Source: Streptomyces olivaceoviridis
GTDB lineage: Bacteria; Actinomycetota; Actinomycetes; Streptomycetales; Streptomycetaceae
Assembly (NCBI RefSeq): GCF_014650115.1
Contig: NZ_BMUI01000005.1
Coordinates: 372,001 to 436,000, forward strand
DNA length: 64,000 nt
Direction of reading: 5' to 3'
Translations under genes and position numbers: made by a program
Part shown: one piece after another, positions 16,031-24,443 of the stretch
Position numbering within the stretch: the first letter of the stretch is position 1
Layout: the number at the start of each line of letters is the position of its first letter
Notes under the pieces: model-generated
Seen by the model: the letters and a program-made list of their open reading frames with translations, nothing else
The model's database searches: none
What the model was told of the DNA's origin: nothing

Positions 16031-16909
16031 GTGGCGGACGGGATGGCGCGGGCCCTGTGGGAGCGGTACGAACCGGTGCACGGTCTCGTGTACTTCGCAC
16101 CGGAGGCACGCCGGGCCGCGGAGGGGCTCGGGCTGCGCGGGTTCTGGATGGGCTACTTCGCGCTGCGCGCCGCCCCGCTCGGCGCCGCGGCCCCGGCCGT
16201 GGTGACGAGCTGCTTCTACGTCTTCCACCCGGCCCGGGTGTCCCGGGCGCTGCCGGACGCCTGGTCGTACGCCACCCCGGCGCAGGCGCTGACGGCCCGG
16301 CTGGAGGCGATGGACGCGGCGATGACCCGCCTGTTCGGGGCGGACACCGTCGGCTCCGCCGCGTTCACGGAGGCCGCGGACCTCGCCTGGGAGGCCGCCG
16401 CGGGCGCGGACACCACGGGCCGGGTGCTGGGCGCCGCCAATCAGGCGCTGGAACGGCCGGCCAAGCCGACCGCCCGTCTGTGGCAGGCCCTGACGACCCT
16501 GCGCGAGCAGCGGGGCGACTCCCATGTGGCGGTGCTGGTCGGCCTGGGGCTCGGACCGGTGGAGGCCATGGTGCTCAAGGCGGCGGCCGGCGAGTCCGAC
16601 GGGGCCTTCCTGCGCGAGACCCGGAAGTGGCCGCAGGACGAGTGGGCGGCGGCCGTGGGCGGGCTGCGCGCGGACGGCCGGCTCACGGCGGACGGCACGC
16701 TGACGCCGGCGGGCGCGGCCCTGCGTGCGGAGGCCGAGGCGCTCACCGACGCGGCGGCCGAGGGACCGTGGGCCGCGCTGGGCGCCGAGCGGAGCGGACG
16801 GCTGGCCTCGCTGCTGGAGCCGCTGGCCCGCACGGTCGGGGAGTCGGGCCTGCTGCCGGCCGGGAATCCGGTGGGGCTGACCCGGGTGACGTACCCCGTC
16901 GGCCGCTGA
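16031..16909 (+). CDS. SCO6745-like (SalK-type) protein
   Basis: The 292-aa protein matches the actinobacterial SCO6745/SalK-like family by its opening: LWERYEPVHGLVYFAPEARRA, GLRGFWMGYFALRAAPLG and CFYVFHPARVSRALPDAW. The C-terminal third looks like a winged-helix-type helical part (GGLRADGRLTADGTLTPAG). Function in the family is not established to my knowledge. I choose GTG 16031 (GGAGG 5 nt upstream) rather than ATG 15971, which lies inside a perfect palindrome. It is monocistronic. Confidence 0.8.
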   Translation: MADGMARALWERYEPVHGLVYFAPEARRAAEGLGLRGFWMGYFALRAAPLGAAAPAVVTSCFYVFHPARVSRALPDAWSYATPAQALTARLEAMDAAMTRLFGADTVGSAAFTEAADLAWEAAAGADTTGRVLGAANQALERPAKPTARLWQALTTLREQRGDSHVAVLVGLGLGPVEAMVLKAAAGESDGAFLRETRKWPQDEWAAAVGGLRADGRLTADGTLTPAGAALRAEAEALTDAAAEGPWAALGAERSGRLASLLEPLARTVGESGLLPAGNPVGLTRVTYPVGR

Positions 16910-17167
16910 GGGGGGCTCCGGGCACCGGGCCCAGGACGCGCCCCGGCGGGAGGGCGAGCGCGGGGCCCGGCTGCCGGGCGGGCGGGCGGGAACCGCGGGG
17001 CGATGCGGGCGCGGGTTCGCGTCGGCACCCGCGGGCACCCGGCGTGGCGACGCGGCACCCACGCGGCGGCCGTGCCGGATCAGCACGGGTGGCGGTCGCC
17101 TGGGTTCGGCTGAGAACAGTCGTGTCAACGGTTGAAGTGCCAGGTGAGCGGCCTCGATCACGGGTCG

Positions 17168-17173
17168 TACGCT
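17168..17173 (+). promoter_or_regulatory. Leaderless promoter -10 (TACGCT)
   Basis: TACGCT, then 6 nt, then the GTG start of the kinase-like gene; there is no ribosome site. This is the Streptomyces leaderless layout. Confidence 0.6.
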
Positions 17174-17179
17174 GGGGCC

Positions 17180-18046
17180 GTGGTCAACCGAGACGAGGAT
17201 CCAAGACAGGTGGCGGCCCGGCTCACCGGGCGCCCGGTGAGCGGGGCCCGGCGGTCGTCGGGCTCGCCCGCCGAAGTGCTGCTGGACGGCGGGACCCCGG
17301 TCATGGTCAAGCGTGGCGACGGCCCCGGGGCGGTGCGCGCCGAGGTGGCGGGGCTGCGCTGGCTGGCCGCGGCGGACGCGGTCCGGGTGCCGTCGGTACT
17401 CGGGCACGACGAGCACTGGATGGTGACCGAGCGGGTGCCCACCGGCTCTCCGGACCCCGAGGCGGCGCTGCGTTTCGGCCGGGCCCTCGCCGCGCTGCAC
17501 GCGGCCGGCGCACCCCACTTCGGGGCCCCGCCGCCCGACGGGCCCGAGGACGCCCGCATCGGCCTCGCCCCCATGCGCAACACACCGGGTACCGACTGGC
17601 CCCGCTGGTACGCCGAGCACCGCGTGCTGCCCTATGTGCGCGGCGCGGTCGACCGCGGCACGCTCCGGCCGGGCGAGGCGGCGGTGTTCGAGCGGGTCTG
17701 CGCACGGCTGCCGGAGCTGGCGGGGCCGGCCGAGCCGCCCGCCCGGCTGCACGGCGACCTGTGGAACGGGAACGTGCTGTGGGGCGCCGACGGCGAGGTC
17801 CGCCTGATCGACCCGGCCGCGCACGGCGGGCACCGGGAGACCGATCTGGCGATGCTCCATCTGTTCGGCTGCCCGTACCTGGACCGGGTGCTCGCCGGCT
17901 ATCGGCGGGCGGCGCCCCTGGCCGACGGCTGGCGGGACCGGGTCGGCCTGCACCAGCTCTTCCCGCTGCTGGTGCACGCGGTGCTGTTCGGGCGGGGCTA
18001 CGCCGAACAGGCGCTGGCGGCGGCACGCGGCGCGCTCGCGCGATGA
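17180..18046 (+). CDS. Fructosamine kinase family protein
   Basis: The 288-aa protein has a choline/aminoglycoside-kinase fold: ATP-lobe segment TPVMVKRGDG and EVAGLRWLAA, catalytic loop RLHGDLWNGNVLW, and Mg-binding LIDPAAHGGHRETDLAML, the last being characteristic of fructosamine-3-kinase/ketosamine kinases. It would phosphorylate Amadori products so that the sugar is released. The start at GTG 17180 fits family length and lies 6 nt after a TACGCT box with no ribosome site, so the mRNA is probably leaderless. It ends 99 nt before the graspetide precursor; a functional link is not evident. Confidence 0.88.
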   Translation: MVNRDEDPRQVAARLTGRPVSGARRSSGSPAEVLLDGGTPVMVKRGDGPGAVRAEVAGLRWLAAADAVRVPSVLGHDEHWMVTERVPTGSPDPEAALRFGRALAALHAAGAPHFGAPPPDGPEDARIGLAPMRNTPGTDWPRWYAEHRVLPYVRGAVDRGTLRPGEAAVFERVCARLPELAGPAEPPARLHGDLWNGNVLWGADGEVRLIDPAAHGGHRETDLAMLHLFGCPYLDRVLAGYRRAAPLADGWRDRVGLHQLFPLLVHAVLFGRGYAEQALAAARGALAR

Positions 18047-18111
18047 CCCGGAAGGAACCCCTCCGAAGGGTGCTCACTCACCGTGAGGAAACCAATCACC
18101 CGTTCGACTCG

Positions 18112-18117
18112 TATAAG
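18112..18117 (+). promoter_or_regulatory. Likely -10 box of the graspetide operon
   Basis: TATAAG in the only AT-rich stretch between the kinase gene and tgmA, 28 nt before the tgmA start. Confidence 0.4.
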
Positions 18118-18145
18118 GACGTGAAAGCCGAATCAGGGAGAGACC

Positions 18146-18337
18146 ATGCAACCGTTCACGCTCAACTACGCGCGGCCCGCAGTGCAGTTGGACGTCACCG
18201 CTCCGTATGCGTACGACTCCGGACTGCAGTTGAACGTCCTCCCGGACGGGCGGATCGCCGCCACCGACCACGCGACCCTCAGAGCACTCGGGACCACGAC
18301 CTCGACCGCCGGTTCCAAGACGCACTTCGACGACTGA
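18146..18337 (+). CDS. tgmA: Graspetide (ATP-grasp-modified RiPP) precursor peptide
   Basis: The 63-aa peptide fits the putative ATP-grasp target RiPP family. The leader has PFTLNYARP at 3-11 and YDSGLQLNVLPDGR at 23-36; the C-terminal core (about 50-63) is TTTSTAGSKTHFDD, rich in Thr/Ser and ending in two Asp, the donor/acceptor mix needed for omega-ester or omega-amide rings. AGGGAGAG precedes the ATG. It is followed after 17 nt by the ATP-grasp maturase. No protease, transporter or PIMT-type methyltransferase lies in the cluster, so removal of the leader and export must use other genes. Confidence 0.9.
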   Translation: MQPFTLNYARPAVQLDVTAPYAYDSGLQLNVLPDGRIAATDHATLRALGTTTSTAGSKTHFDD

Positions 18338-18354
18338 ACCACGGGCTTCCACAG

Positions 18355-19338
18355 ATGACCGTGCTCATCCTGACCAGTGAAGAGGACGTGACGGCGGACA
18401 TGGTGGTCCTCCGGCTGGGCGAGGCGGGCGTGCCCGTCGTCCGGCTCGACCCCGCCGACCTCACCAACGGGGTGGCGCTGTCGGGCGAGTACGTACGAGG
18501 CGTCTGCCGGGGACATCTGTCCGTCGGCGGGCGCCTGGTGAGCATGAACGGCCTGCGCTCCGTCTGGGTGCGCAGGCCGGGCGACCCGGCCGCCCGCGCC
18601 GCCCATCCGTCCGCCTGGCTGACCGAGGAGTCGTCGCAGGCGCTGTACGGCATGCTGCGCTGCACCGACGCCCGCTGGATGAACCACCCGGACGCCGCGC
18701 GCCGGGCCCGGCACAAGCCCTGGCAGCTGCGTCTGGCCCAGCGCAGCGGCCTCGCGGTGCCGGCCACCCTCATCACGACGTTCCCCCAGGCGGCTCGGGA
18801 GTTCGCGGAGCGCTTCCCGGACCTGGTGGTCAAGCCGGTCTCCGGGGCGCACCCGCAGGAGCCGCCCAGGGCGGTGCCGACCAGCCGGGTCGCGCCGGAC
18901 GCCGACTTCACGGCGGTCGCCTTCGGCCCGACCCTGCTGCAACGGCGGATCGCCAAACGGGCCGACATCCGGCTCACCGTCGTCGGCGACACGCTGCTGG
19001 CCGCGCGCAAGCCCGCCGACCCGGACGCCCGTCCGGACGACGTGGACGTCCGCTTCGCCCCGTCGGTCTCCCCCTGGCTGCCCGCCGAGGTGCCGCCGCG
19101 GGTCGCCGAGGGCGTGCTGCGCTACATGGCGGGCGCGGAACTGGCGTACGGCGCCTTCGACTTCGCGGAGGACGCCGACGGGATCTGGTGGTTCCTGGAG
19201 TGCAACCAGTCCGGCCAGTTCGGCTTCGTGGAGATGGACACCGGCCAGCCGATCGCCGCGGCCATCGCGCAGTGGCTGGCCGAAGAAGGCGATGCCGGCC
19301 GCGGGAGCGCGGACGGCGACCGGAGCACGGCATCGTGA
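18355..19338 (+). CDS. tgmB: ATP-grasp ribosomal peptide maturase
   Basis: The 327-aa enzyme begins MTVLILTSEEDVTADMV and contains LSVGGRLVSMNGLRSVWVRRPG, the ATP-binding strand LVVKPVSGAHPQE, and DGIWWFLECNQSGQFGFVE, the ATP-grasp metal-binding EcN motif as found in MvdC/MvdD/TgmB. It activates acidic side chains of the precursor with ATP and joins them to Ser/Thr/Lys, forming macrolactones or macrolactams. It is translated right after tgmA. The following oxidoreductase is 35 nt away and may be in the same transcript. The family is secure; ring pattern is unknown. Confidence 0.92.
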   Translation: MTVLILTSEEDVTADMVVLRLGEAGVPVVRLDPADLTNGVALSGEYVRGVCRGHLSVGGRLVSMNGLRSVWVRRPGDPAARAAHPSAWLTEESSQALYGMLRCTDARWMNHPDAARRARHKPWQLRLAQRSGLAVPATLITTFPQAAREFAERFPDLVVKPVSGAHPQEPPRAVPTSRVAPDADFTAVAFGPTLLQRRIAKRADIRLTVVGDTLLAARKPADPDARPDDVDVRFAPSVSPWLPAEVPPRVAEGVLRYMAGAELAYGAFDFAEDADGIWWFLECNQSGQFGFVEMDTGQPIAAAIAQWLAEEGDAGRGSADGDRSTAS

Positions 19339-19373
19339 GGGTGCCGGGACCGGCTCGGAGAAAGGAACGCGAC

Positions 19374-20261
19374 ATGCGCATCGGACTGCTGGGAACGGGG
19401 CCGTGGGCCAAGGCGGCGTACGCCCCCGCCCTCGCCGGGCACACCGGCCTGGAGTTCGCCGGGGTGTGGGGGCGCCGGCCGGAGGCGGCCACGGAGCTCG
19501 CGGAGCAGTACGGCGTCGCCGCGTACGCCGACGTGGACGCGCTGCTGGCCGACGTGGACGCGGTGGCGGTGGCCCTGCCGCCGTCCGTGCAGGCCGAGTT
19601 GGCGGTGCGGGCGGCACAGGCGGGCCGCCATCTGCTGCTGGACAAGCCGCTGGCGGTGACGGTCGCCGAGGGGCGGGCCGTCGTGGAGGCGGTGGAGAAG
19701 GCCGGGGTGGCGTCGGTGGTGTTCTTCACCGCGCGCTTCCAGAAGGAGCCGGAGGCCTGGATCGACGAACAGGCGGCCGTGGCGGGCTGGTTCACGGCAC
19801 GGGCACAGTGGCTGGGGGCGGTGTTCACGAGCGACAGCCCGTTCGCGGCCTCGCCGTGGCGGCGGGAGAAGGGCGCGCTGTGGGACGTCGGCCCGCACGC
19901 CCTGTCGGTGCTGCTGCCGGTCCTCGGCGACGTACGGCAGGTCGTGGCGGCGGCGCACGGCCCCGCGGACACCGTGCACCTGGTGCTCGACCACTCCACC
20001 GGCGCGTCGAGCACCCTCACGCTGAGCCTGACCGCCCCGCCGGCGGCGGCCGGGGCCGACGTGGAACTGCGCGGCGAGGCGGGCGTGACGCTCCTGCCGG
20101 GGAGTTCCGAGGGAGCGGTCCCCGCGCTCTCCCGGGCCGCCGACGCGCTGGTGCGGGCGGCCCGCACGGGCCGGCCGCACCCCTGCGACGCCGCGTTCGG
20201 CCTCCGGGTCACCGAGATCCTGGCCACGGCGGAGGCACGGCTGGCGGACGGCGGGGAATGA
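19374..20261 (+). CDS. Gfo/Idh/MocA-family oxidoreductase
   Basis: The 295-aa enzyme has an N-terminal Rossmann fold (MRIGLLGTGPWAKAAYAPAL), the family LLLDKPLAVT motif with its catalytic Lys, and a C-terminal domain with WDVGPHALSVLLPVLG. It should be an NAD(P)-dependent dehydrogenase of a sugar or related polyol. GGAG and AAAGGA precede the ATG. It starts 35 nt after tgmB on the same strand, so co-transcription with the graspetide genes is likely; a role in peptide tailoring would be new and is only inference. A 13-bp terminator stem follows. Confidence 0.88.
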   Translation: MRIGLLGTGPWAKAAYAPALAGHTGLEFAGVWGRRPEAATELAEQYGVAAYADVDALLADVDAVAVALPPSVQAELAVRAAQAGRHLLLDKPLAVTVAEGRAVVEAVEKAGVASVVFFTARFQKEPEAWIDEQAAVAGWFTARAQWLGAVFTSDSPFAASPWRREKGALWDVGPHALSVLLPVLGDVRQVVAAAHGPADTVHLVLDHSTGASSTLTLSLTAPPAAAGADVELRGEAGVTLLPGSSEGAVPALSRAADALVRAARTGRPHPCDAAFGLRVTEILATAEARLADGGE

Positions 20262-20265
20262 CCGG

Positions 20266-20310
20266 CCGCGGCGCCGGGCAGGGGGCCGGTCCCGCTCCCC
20301 GGCGCCGCGG
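20266..20310. terminator. Terminator after the oxidoreductase gene
   Basis: Perfect 13-bp stem CCGCGGCGCCGGG / CCCGGCGCCGCGG with a 19-nt loop between converging genes; probably bidirectional. Confidence 0.65.
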
Positions 20311-20330
20311 GTCACCGCGCCCTCAGCGCG

Positions 20331-21239
20331 TCACCCGGCCGTGGCCTCGTGGTCGGTCCAGTAGTTGACGCGTTCCCGTACGACGGGATAGCCGGCCTTG
20401 GTGAAGTGCGCGGCCATCGGGACGTTGCCCTGGTCGGTGGCGGCGGCGATGAACTCGGCGCCCTGTCCGACCAGGAAGTGGGTGCACTCGACGAGCAGGT
20501 CGTAGGCGTAGCCGTGGCCCCGGTGCTCCGGCACCACGCCGATGAAGGCCACGCACGGCCCGCCGGGGTTGCGCGCCGGGATGTGGATGCCGACCGGGTC
20601 GCCCTCCGGGGTGCGCGCGATCTGCCACCACTCGCGCGGTGACGGGAACCAGCGCAGGATCTCCAGGTCCTCCCGGGCCGCCTGGTCCACGCCGCCCCGC
20701 TCGATGGCCCGGCGGGCGTGGGCGTCGAGCGTGCCGGAGTTGATGCGGCGCAGCAGGTCGAGGAACACGTCGTCGTCCGGTTCGGCGGTGAACAGGAGTC
20801 GTCCGGGCCGCTCGGGCAGTCCCCGGTCCGGGGTCCAGCGGTAGAGGAAGCGCTGCACCAGGGGGGTGTAGCCGGCCTGGCGCGCGGCACTCTCCCGTAC
20901 GGCCACCGCGTCCCGTCGCAGCGGGTCGTCGCGCCAGCCGGTGGGCAGGTCGAGTTCGAGTTCGGGTGTTGTCCAGGGCGCCGTCCGCAGCAGCTCGGCA
21001 CCCGCCTCCTCCTCGCCCTCGGCGACGTCGAACCAGTTGATCACGAGCGGCTCGGGGTCCTCGGGGCGGCCCCACCAGGCGGCGCGCGCCACGGTACGGC
21101 CGTCACGCAGGGCGATGCGCTGCCAGTCGGGGCGGTAGCGGGTGCCGCGGTGCTTCTCGCTCAGCGCGAGCGGGTCGGGCATGGTGCGGAAAAGGTGGGC
21201 ACTGCTCTCGTCGAGCGTGCGGATGACCACGTCGGTCAA
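20331..21239 (-). CDS. GNAT-family N-acetyltransferase
   Basis: The 302-aa protein has a C-terminal GNAT domain with acetyl-CoA loop VVPEHRGHGYAYDLL and the following AATDQGNVPMAAHFTKAGY strand-helix. The N-terminal half (VIRTLDESSAHLFRTMPDPL) is likely a degenerate second GNAT-like unit. The best start is TTG 21239 (read MTDVVIRTL), with GGAGG 5 nt upstream; GTG 21230 is the alternative. The acceptor substrate is unknown. It is a single gene, divergent from the SpoIIE gene at 21501. Confidence 0.85.
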   Translation of the reverse strand: MTDVVIRTLDESSAHLFRTMPDPLALSEKHRGTRYRPDWQRIALRDGRTVARAAWWGRPEDPEPLVINWFDVAEGEEEAGAELLRTAPWTTPELELDLPTGWRDDPLRRDAVAVRESAARQAGYTPLVQRFLYRWTPDRGLPERPGRLLFTAEPDDDVFLDLLRRINSGTLDAHARRAIERGGVDQAAREDLEILRWFPSPREWWQIARTPEGDPVGIHIPARNPGGPCVAFIGVVPEHRGHGYAYDLLVECTHFLVGQGAEFIAAATDQGNVPMAAHFTKAGYPVVRERVNYWTDHEATAG

Positions 21240-21488
21240 GGAATCCTCCGGGATGCGTGCGGTGTGCGCGCTCCCGGTCGGATCAGACGTGACACGCCCA
21301 CGGCACGGGGAGGGGGGAGCGCTGGATGGTGGTGGTCCACATGACACTCGCCTCCTTCGTCCGTCCGTCCCGGGCGTGATGATCACAGGCTAGGGGTTCG
21401 GCCGACCGGGGTCCACCCTTTTCCGAGGGGCGTCCCCGCGCGGCATGCCGCGGGTTCCTCCGCGCGGCGCGGTACGCCGGGGGCGGCG

Positions 21489-21494
21489 TAACTT
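21489..21494 (+). promoter_or_regulatory. Leaderless promoter -10 (TAACTT)
   Basis: TAACTT, 6 nt, GTG start of the membrane SpoIIE phosphatase; no ribosome site. Confidence 0.6.
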
Positions 21495-21500
21495 GGGGAT

Positions 21501-22607
21501 GTGGAATCGGTGCGCGGCCGGTCGCCGCGCGGGGACCGGGAGGATCGGGGCTGGCTGCGGGGCGCGCCGCCGCCGTGGTGGGTCCGCGTGCTGCCCGTGC
21601 TGCTGCTCGCGGCCGTCGGCTCGGCCACGCTGGTCACGCCGCACGCGCGCGATCTCGGCTTCCTGCTGGGCGCCATCCCGCCGCTGGCGGTCCTGTCCTA
21701 CGGCCCGGTGATGACCGGTCTGCTCGGTGTGGGCGCGATCGTGGTGCTGAACGTACCGGCCACCCATCTGAACCTCCCCGGCAACACGGATGTGCTCACC
21801 ATCGCGTTCGTGGCCGCGCTGAGCGTGTTCGTGTCCTATGTGCGCAGCCACCGGGACGCCCAGCTCGACACCGAGCGGGCGATCGGCGAGGCGGTGCAGC
21901 GGGCCGTGCTGCCCCCGCTGCCGGACCGGGTCGGGCGGGTCGGGTGCGCGTCCTTCTACCGGGCCGCGCAGGACGGGACGCTGGTGGGCGGCGACTTCTT
22001 CGACGTGCGGAAGGGGCCGTGCGGCGTGCGCGCGGTGATGGGTGACGTGCGGGGGCACGGGCTGGCCGCGGTCGCGACGGTGGTGTCGCTGCTGGGGGCG
22101 TTCCGGGAGGCCGCCCTGGACCAGCCGGACCTGGAGTCGGTGGCCGCCCGGCTGGACCGCCGGCTCGTGGCGGACACGGCGGACGTCCGGGACGGGGAGC
22201 TGTTCGCGACGGCCCTGCTGCTGGAGTTCGCGGCGGACACGGCCGCGGTCCGGCTGGTGGCCTGCGGCCATCCGGTGCCGGTCCTGCTGCACGAGGGACG
22301 GGCCCGGGAGGTGACCGTCGCGCCCGGTCCGCCGCTGGGCATCGGGCTCCTGGGGGTCGATCCGCCGAAGGGGGCCACCGTGGCGCTCGGACCGGGTGAC
22401 CGGCTGTTCCTGGCCTCCGACGGCGTGTGGGAGGCGCGGGACGGCACCGGCGCCTTCTACCCGCTGCCGGAGCGGCTGGCCGCCCTGGACGGCACCCCGT
22501 CCGCCGAGTTGCCCGGCGCGGTGTGGGCGGACCTGGCCCGGCGGCGCTACGCGATCCGCGACGACGTCACCATGCTGGTGCTGACGCCCGGGCTGCCCGC
22601 CGCCTGA
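21501..22607 (+). CDS. Membrane-anchored SpoIIE-family PP2C phosphatase
   Basis: The 368-aa protein has four predicted membrane helices in residues 25-115 (VRVLPVLLLAAVGSATLV, LGFLLGAIPPLAVLSYG, TGLLGVGAIVVLNV, TIAFVAALSVFVSYV), then a PP2C domain: AVLPPLPD, VGGDFFDVR, MGDVRGHGLAAV, CGHPVPVLL, LASDGVWEARD, RDDVTMLVL. It likely senses a membrane signal and dephosphorylates a STAS protein. The mRNA looks leaderless. It is convergent with the Lrp gene (18 nt between stops). Confidence 0.9.
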   Translation: MESVRGRSPRGDREDRGWLRGAPPPWWVRVLPVLLLAAVGSATLVTPHARDLGFLLGAIPPLAVLSYGPVMTGLLGVGAIVVLNVPATHLNLPGNTDVLTIAFVAALSVFVSYVRSHRDAQLDTERAIGEAVQRAVLPPLPDRVGRVGCASFYRAAQDGTLVGGDFFDVRKGPCGVRAVMGDVRGHGLAAVATVVSLLGAFREAALDQPDLESVAARLDRRLVADTADVRDGELFATALLLEFAADTAAVRLVACGHPVPVLLHEGRAREVTVAPGPPLGIGLLGVDPPKGATVALGPGDRLFLASDGVWEARDGTGAFYPLPERLAALDGTPSAELPGAVWADLARRRYAIRDDVTMLVLTPGLPAA

Positions 22608-22625
22608 CCTCGTCGTCCCAGCCGG

Positions 22626-23075
22626 TCAGCCCACGTCCCACAGGAAGCGGTGGGTGTGGATGCCGAAGTACGGGAAGGACCGGCTCTCGCGGACGCCCTC
22701 GATGGGGCGCACCACGTCGTTCACGAAGTCGAGCAGCGCCTTGGGGCCGGGTGCGACCACCTCGGCGAAGAGGTCGAAACCGCCCGAGGTGAGCACCGAG
22801 TAGACGACCTCGGGGCGCTCGGCGAGGGTATCGGCGACGGTCCGGGGGTCGCCGTCGACGCCGATGCCGAGCAGGGCCATGGCCTGTCCGCCCATGGCCA
22901 TCGGGTCGGTGACGCCGACCACCTGGACCGTCTTGGTGTCCAGCAGCCGTTGCAGCCGCTGCCGGGCCGCCGAGGCCGACAGCCCGACCCTGGGGCCGAG
23001 GTCGGCGTAGGCGATACGGCCGTCGGTCTGGAGTTCGCGCAGGATGGCCCGGTCGATGTCGTCCATGTCCTTCAT
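22626..23075 (-). CDS. Lrp/AsnC-family transcriptional regulator
   Basis: The 149-aa protein has the Lrp HTH (DIDRAILRELQTDGRIAYADL, VGLSASAARQRLQRLLD) and the RAM/ligand domain (ALLGIGVDGDPRTVADTLAERPEV, GGFDLFAEVVAPGPKALLDFV). The family binds amino acids and controls their metabolism. It starts 18 nt after the aminotransferase stop and is almost certainly in the same transcript, so it probably responds to the transaminase's substrate or product. Confidence 0.92.
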   Translation of the reverse strand: MKDMDDIDRAILRELQTDGRIAYADLGPRVGLSASAARQRLQRLLDTKTVQVVGVTDPMAMGGQAMALLGIGVDGDPRTVADTLAERPEVVYSVLTSGGFDLFAEVVAPGPKALLDFVNDVVRPIEGVRESRSFPYFGIHTHRFLWDVG

Positions 23076-23093
23076 CCCGTCCGGCTCTCTTCC

Positions 23094-24443
23094 TCAGGCG
23101 GCCAGTTCGGCGAGCGCGGCGGCGAACACCTCGGTGTGGGTGTCGACGTCCCGCTCGGTGGTGTCCGGGCACATCAGCGCCATGTTGTGGAACGGGGTCA
23201 GCAGGATGCCCCGGTTGGCGAGGTAGAGGTGCAGGAAGTCCTCCAGCTGCGGGTCGGAGGCCGCCGCGGACTCGGTGCCGGTGCGGGGGGCCGGGGAGGT
23301 GAAGCGGTACTCGGTGCGGGCGCCGAGCCGGCTGACCGACCAGGGCAACCGGTGGGCCTCGAACCCCGCCCGGACACCCGCCTCGAACCGCTCGGCCAGG
23401 GTCGCCATCCGGGCGAACGCCTCGTCGGTCAGCACGTGCTCCAGGGTGGCGCGGGTGGCCGCGACCGACAGCGCGTTGCCCGCGAGGGTGCCGCCGACGC
23501 CGCCCATGTCGACGAGATCCAGGTCGGTGCGGCCGAGCAGCCGGTCGGCGAGTTCGGCGGAGAGCCCGTAGGCGCCGGCCGGGATGCCGCCGCCGATCGC
23601 CTTGCCGATGGTGAGCAGGTCGGGTTCCAGGTCCCAGGCGGCCGTGCAGCCGCCGGGCCCGGCGGAGAAGGTGTGCGTCTCGTCGTTGACGAGCAGGGCG
23701 CCGTACCGCCGGGTCAGCTCGCGGACGCCGGTGAGGTAGCCGGGTTCGGGCAGCACGATGCCGATGTTGGTGAGGGCGGGCTCCATCAGCACGGCGGCGA
23801 CGTCACCGTGGGCCAGCTCCCGCTCCAGTCCGGCGAGGTCGTTGAACTCGGCGACCCTGCTGGTCAGCGTCACGTCGCAGGGCGCGCCGACGTTGCCGGG
23901 GCGGGCGGTGCCGGTGCCGTCCGGGCCGGTGACGATCAGCGACTCGTCCACGCTGCCGTGGTAGCAGTAGCTGTTGACGAGGATCTTCGGCCGACCGGTG
24001 ACCGCCCGGGCGAGCCGGATCGCCCAGCGGTTGGCGTCGGTGGCGGTGAGCGAGAAGCTCCAGCGGGCCAGGCCGAAGCGCCGGGTCAGTTCGGCGCCGA
24101 CCCACTCGGCGTCCTCGGTGGGCAGCATGGCGGTGGCCCCGCCCAGTTCGGCGTACCGGTGGTGCACCGCCTCGGTGACGGGGGCGGGTGAGTGGCCGGC
24201 CATCGCGCCGGTGTCGCCGAGGCAGAAGTCGATGTACGTGTGCCCGTCGACGTCGGTGACCCGGGCGCCCCGCGCCCCGGCCAGGTAGCGCGGAAAGGCA
24301 CCGGCGGTCTTGTTCATCCAGGTCATCGGCACCCGGCCGAAGAGGTGGTCGGCGTGCGCGTACGCCGCCCGGGAGCGCGGGTTGCGGCGTTCGGCCTCGG
24401 CGCTCTCGCGGGCCAGGAGGGCGGGCAGACGCGTGCGGTCCAT
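23094..24443 (-). CDS. Class III PLP-dependent aminotransferase (glutamate-1-semialdehyde-aminomutase-like)
   Basis: The 449-aa enzyme has fold type I features: FCLGDTGAMAGHSPAPV, TATDANRWAIRLARA, NSYCYHGSVDE, LLVNDETHTFSAGPGG (PLP Asp/Glu) and the PLP lysine in LLTIGKAIGGGIPAGAYG. It resembles the GSA-aminomutase/acetylornithine transaminase branch of class III, but substrate is unknown. GAGGTG precedes ATG 24443. The downstream Lrp gene suggests amino-acid responsive control. The 341-nt gap upstream holds its promoter. Confidence 0.88.
   Translation of the reverse strand: MDRTRLPALLARESAEAERRNPRSRAAYAHADHLFGRVPMTWMNKTAGAFPRYLAGARGARVTDVDGHTYIDFCLGDTGAMAGHSPAPVTEAVHHRYAELGGATAMLPTEDAEWVGAELTRRFGLARWSFSLTATDANRWAIRLARAVTGRPKILVNSYCYHGSVDESLIVTGPDGTGTARPGNVGAPCDVTLTSRVAEFNDLAGLERELAHGDVAAVLMEPALTNIGIVLPEPGYLTGVRELTRRYGALLVNDETHTFSAGPGGCTAAWDLEPDLLTIGKAIGGGIPAGAYGLSAELADRLLGRTDLDLVDMGGVGGTLAGNALSVAATRATLEHVLTDEAFARMATLAERFEAGVRAGFEAHRLPWSVSRLGARTEYRFTSPAPRTGTESAAASDPQLEDFLHLYLANRGILLTPFHNMALMCPDTTERDVDTHTEVFAAALAELAA

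Noticed and set aside
16057..19338. 1093-codon open frame
   Set aside because: Only its last 328 codons (tgmB) are real; the rest runs out of phase through two other genes and is Arg/Gly/Ala-rich.
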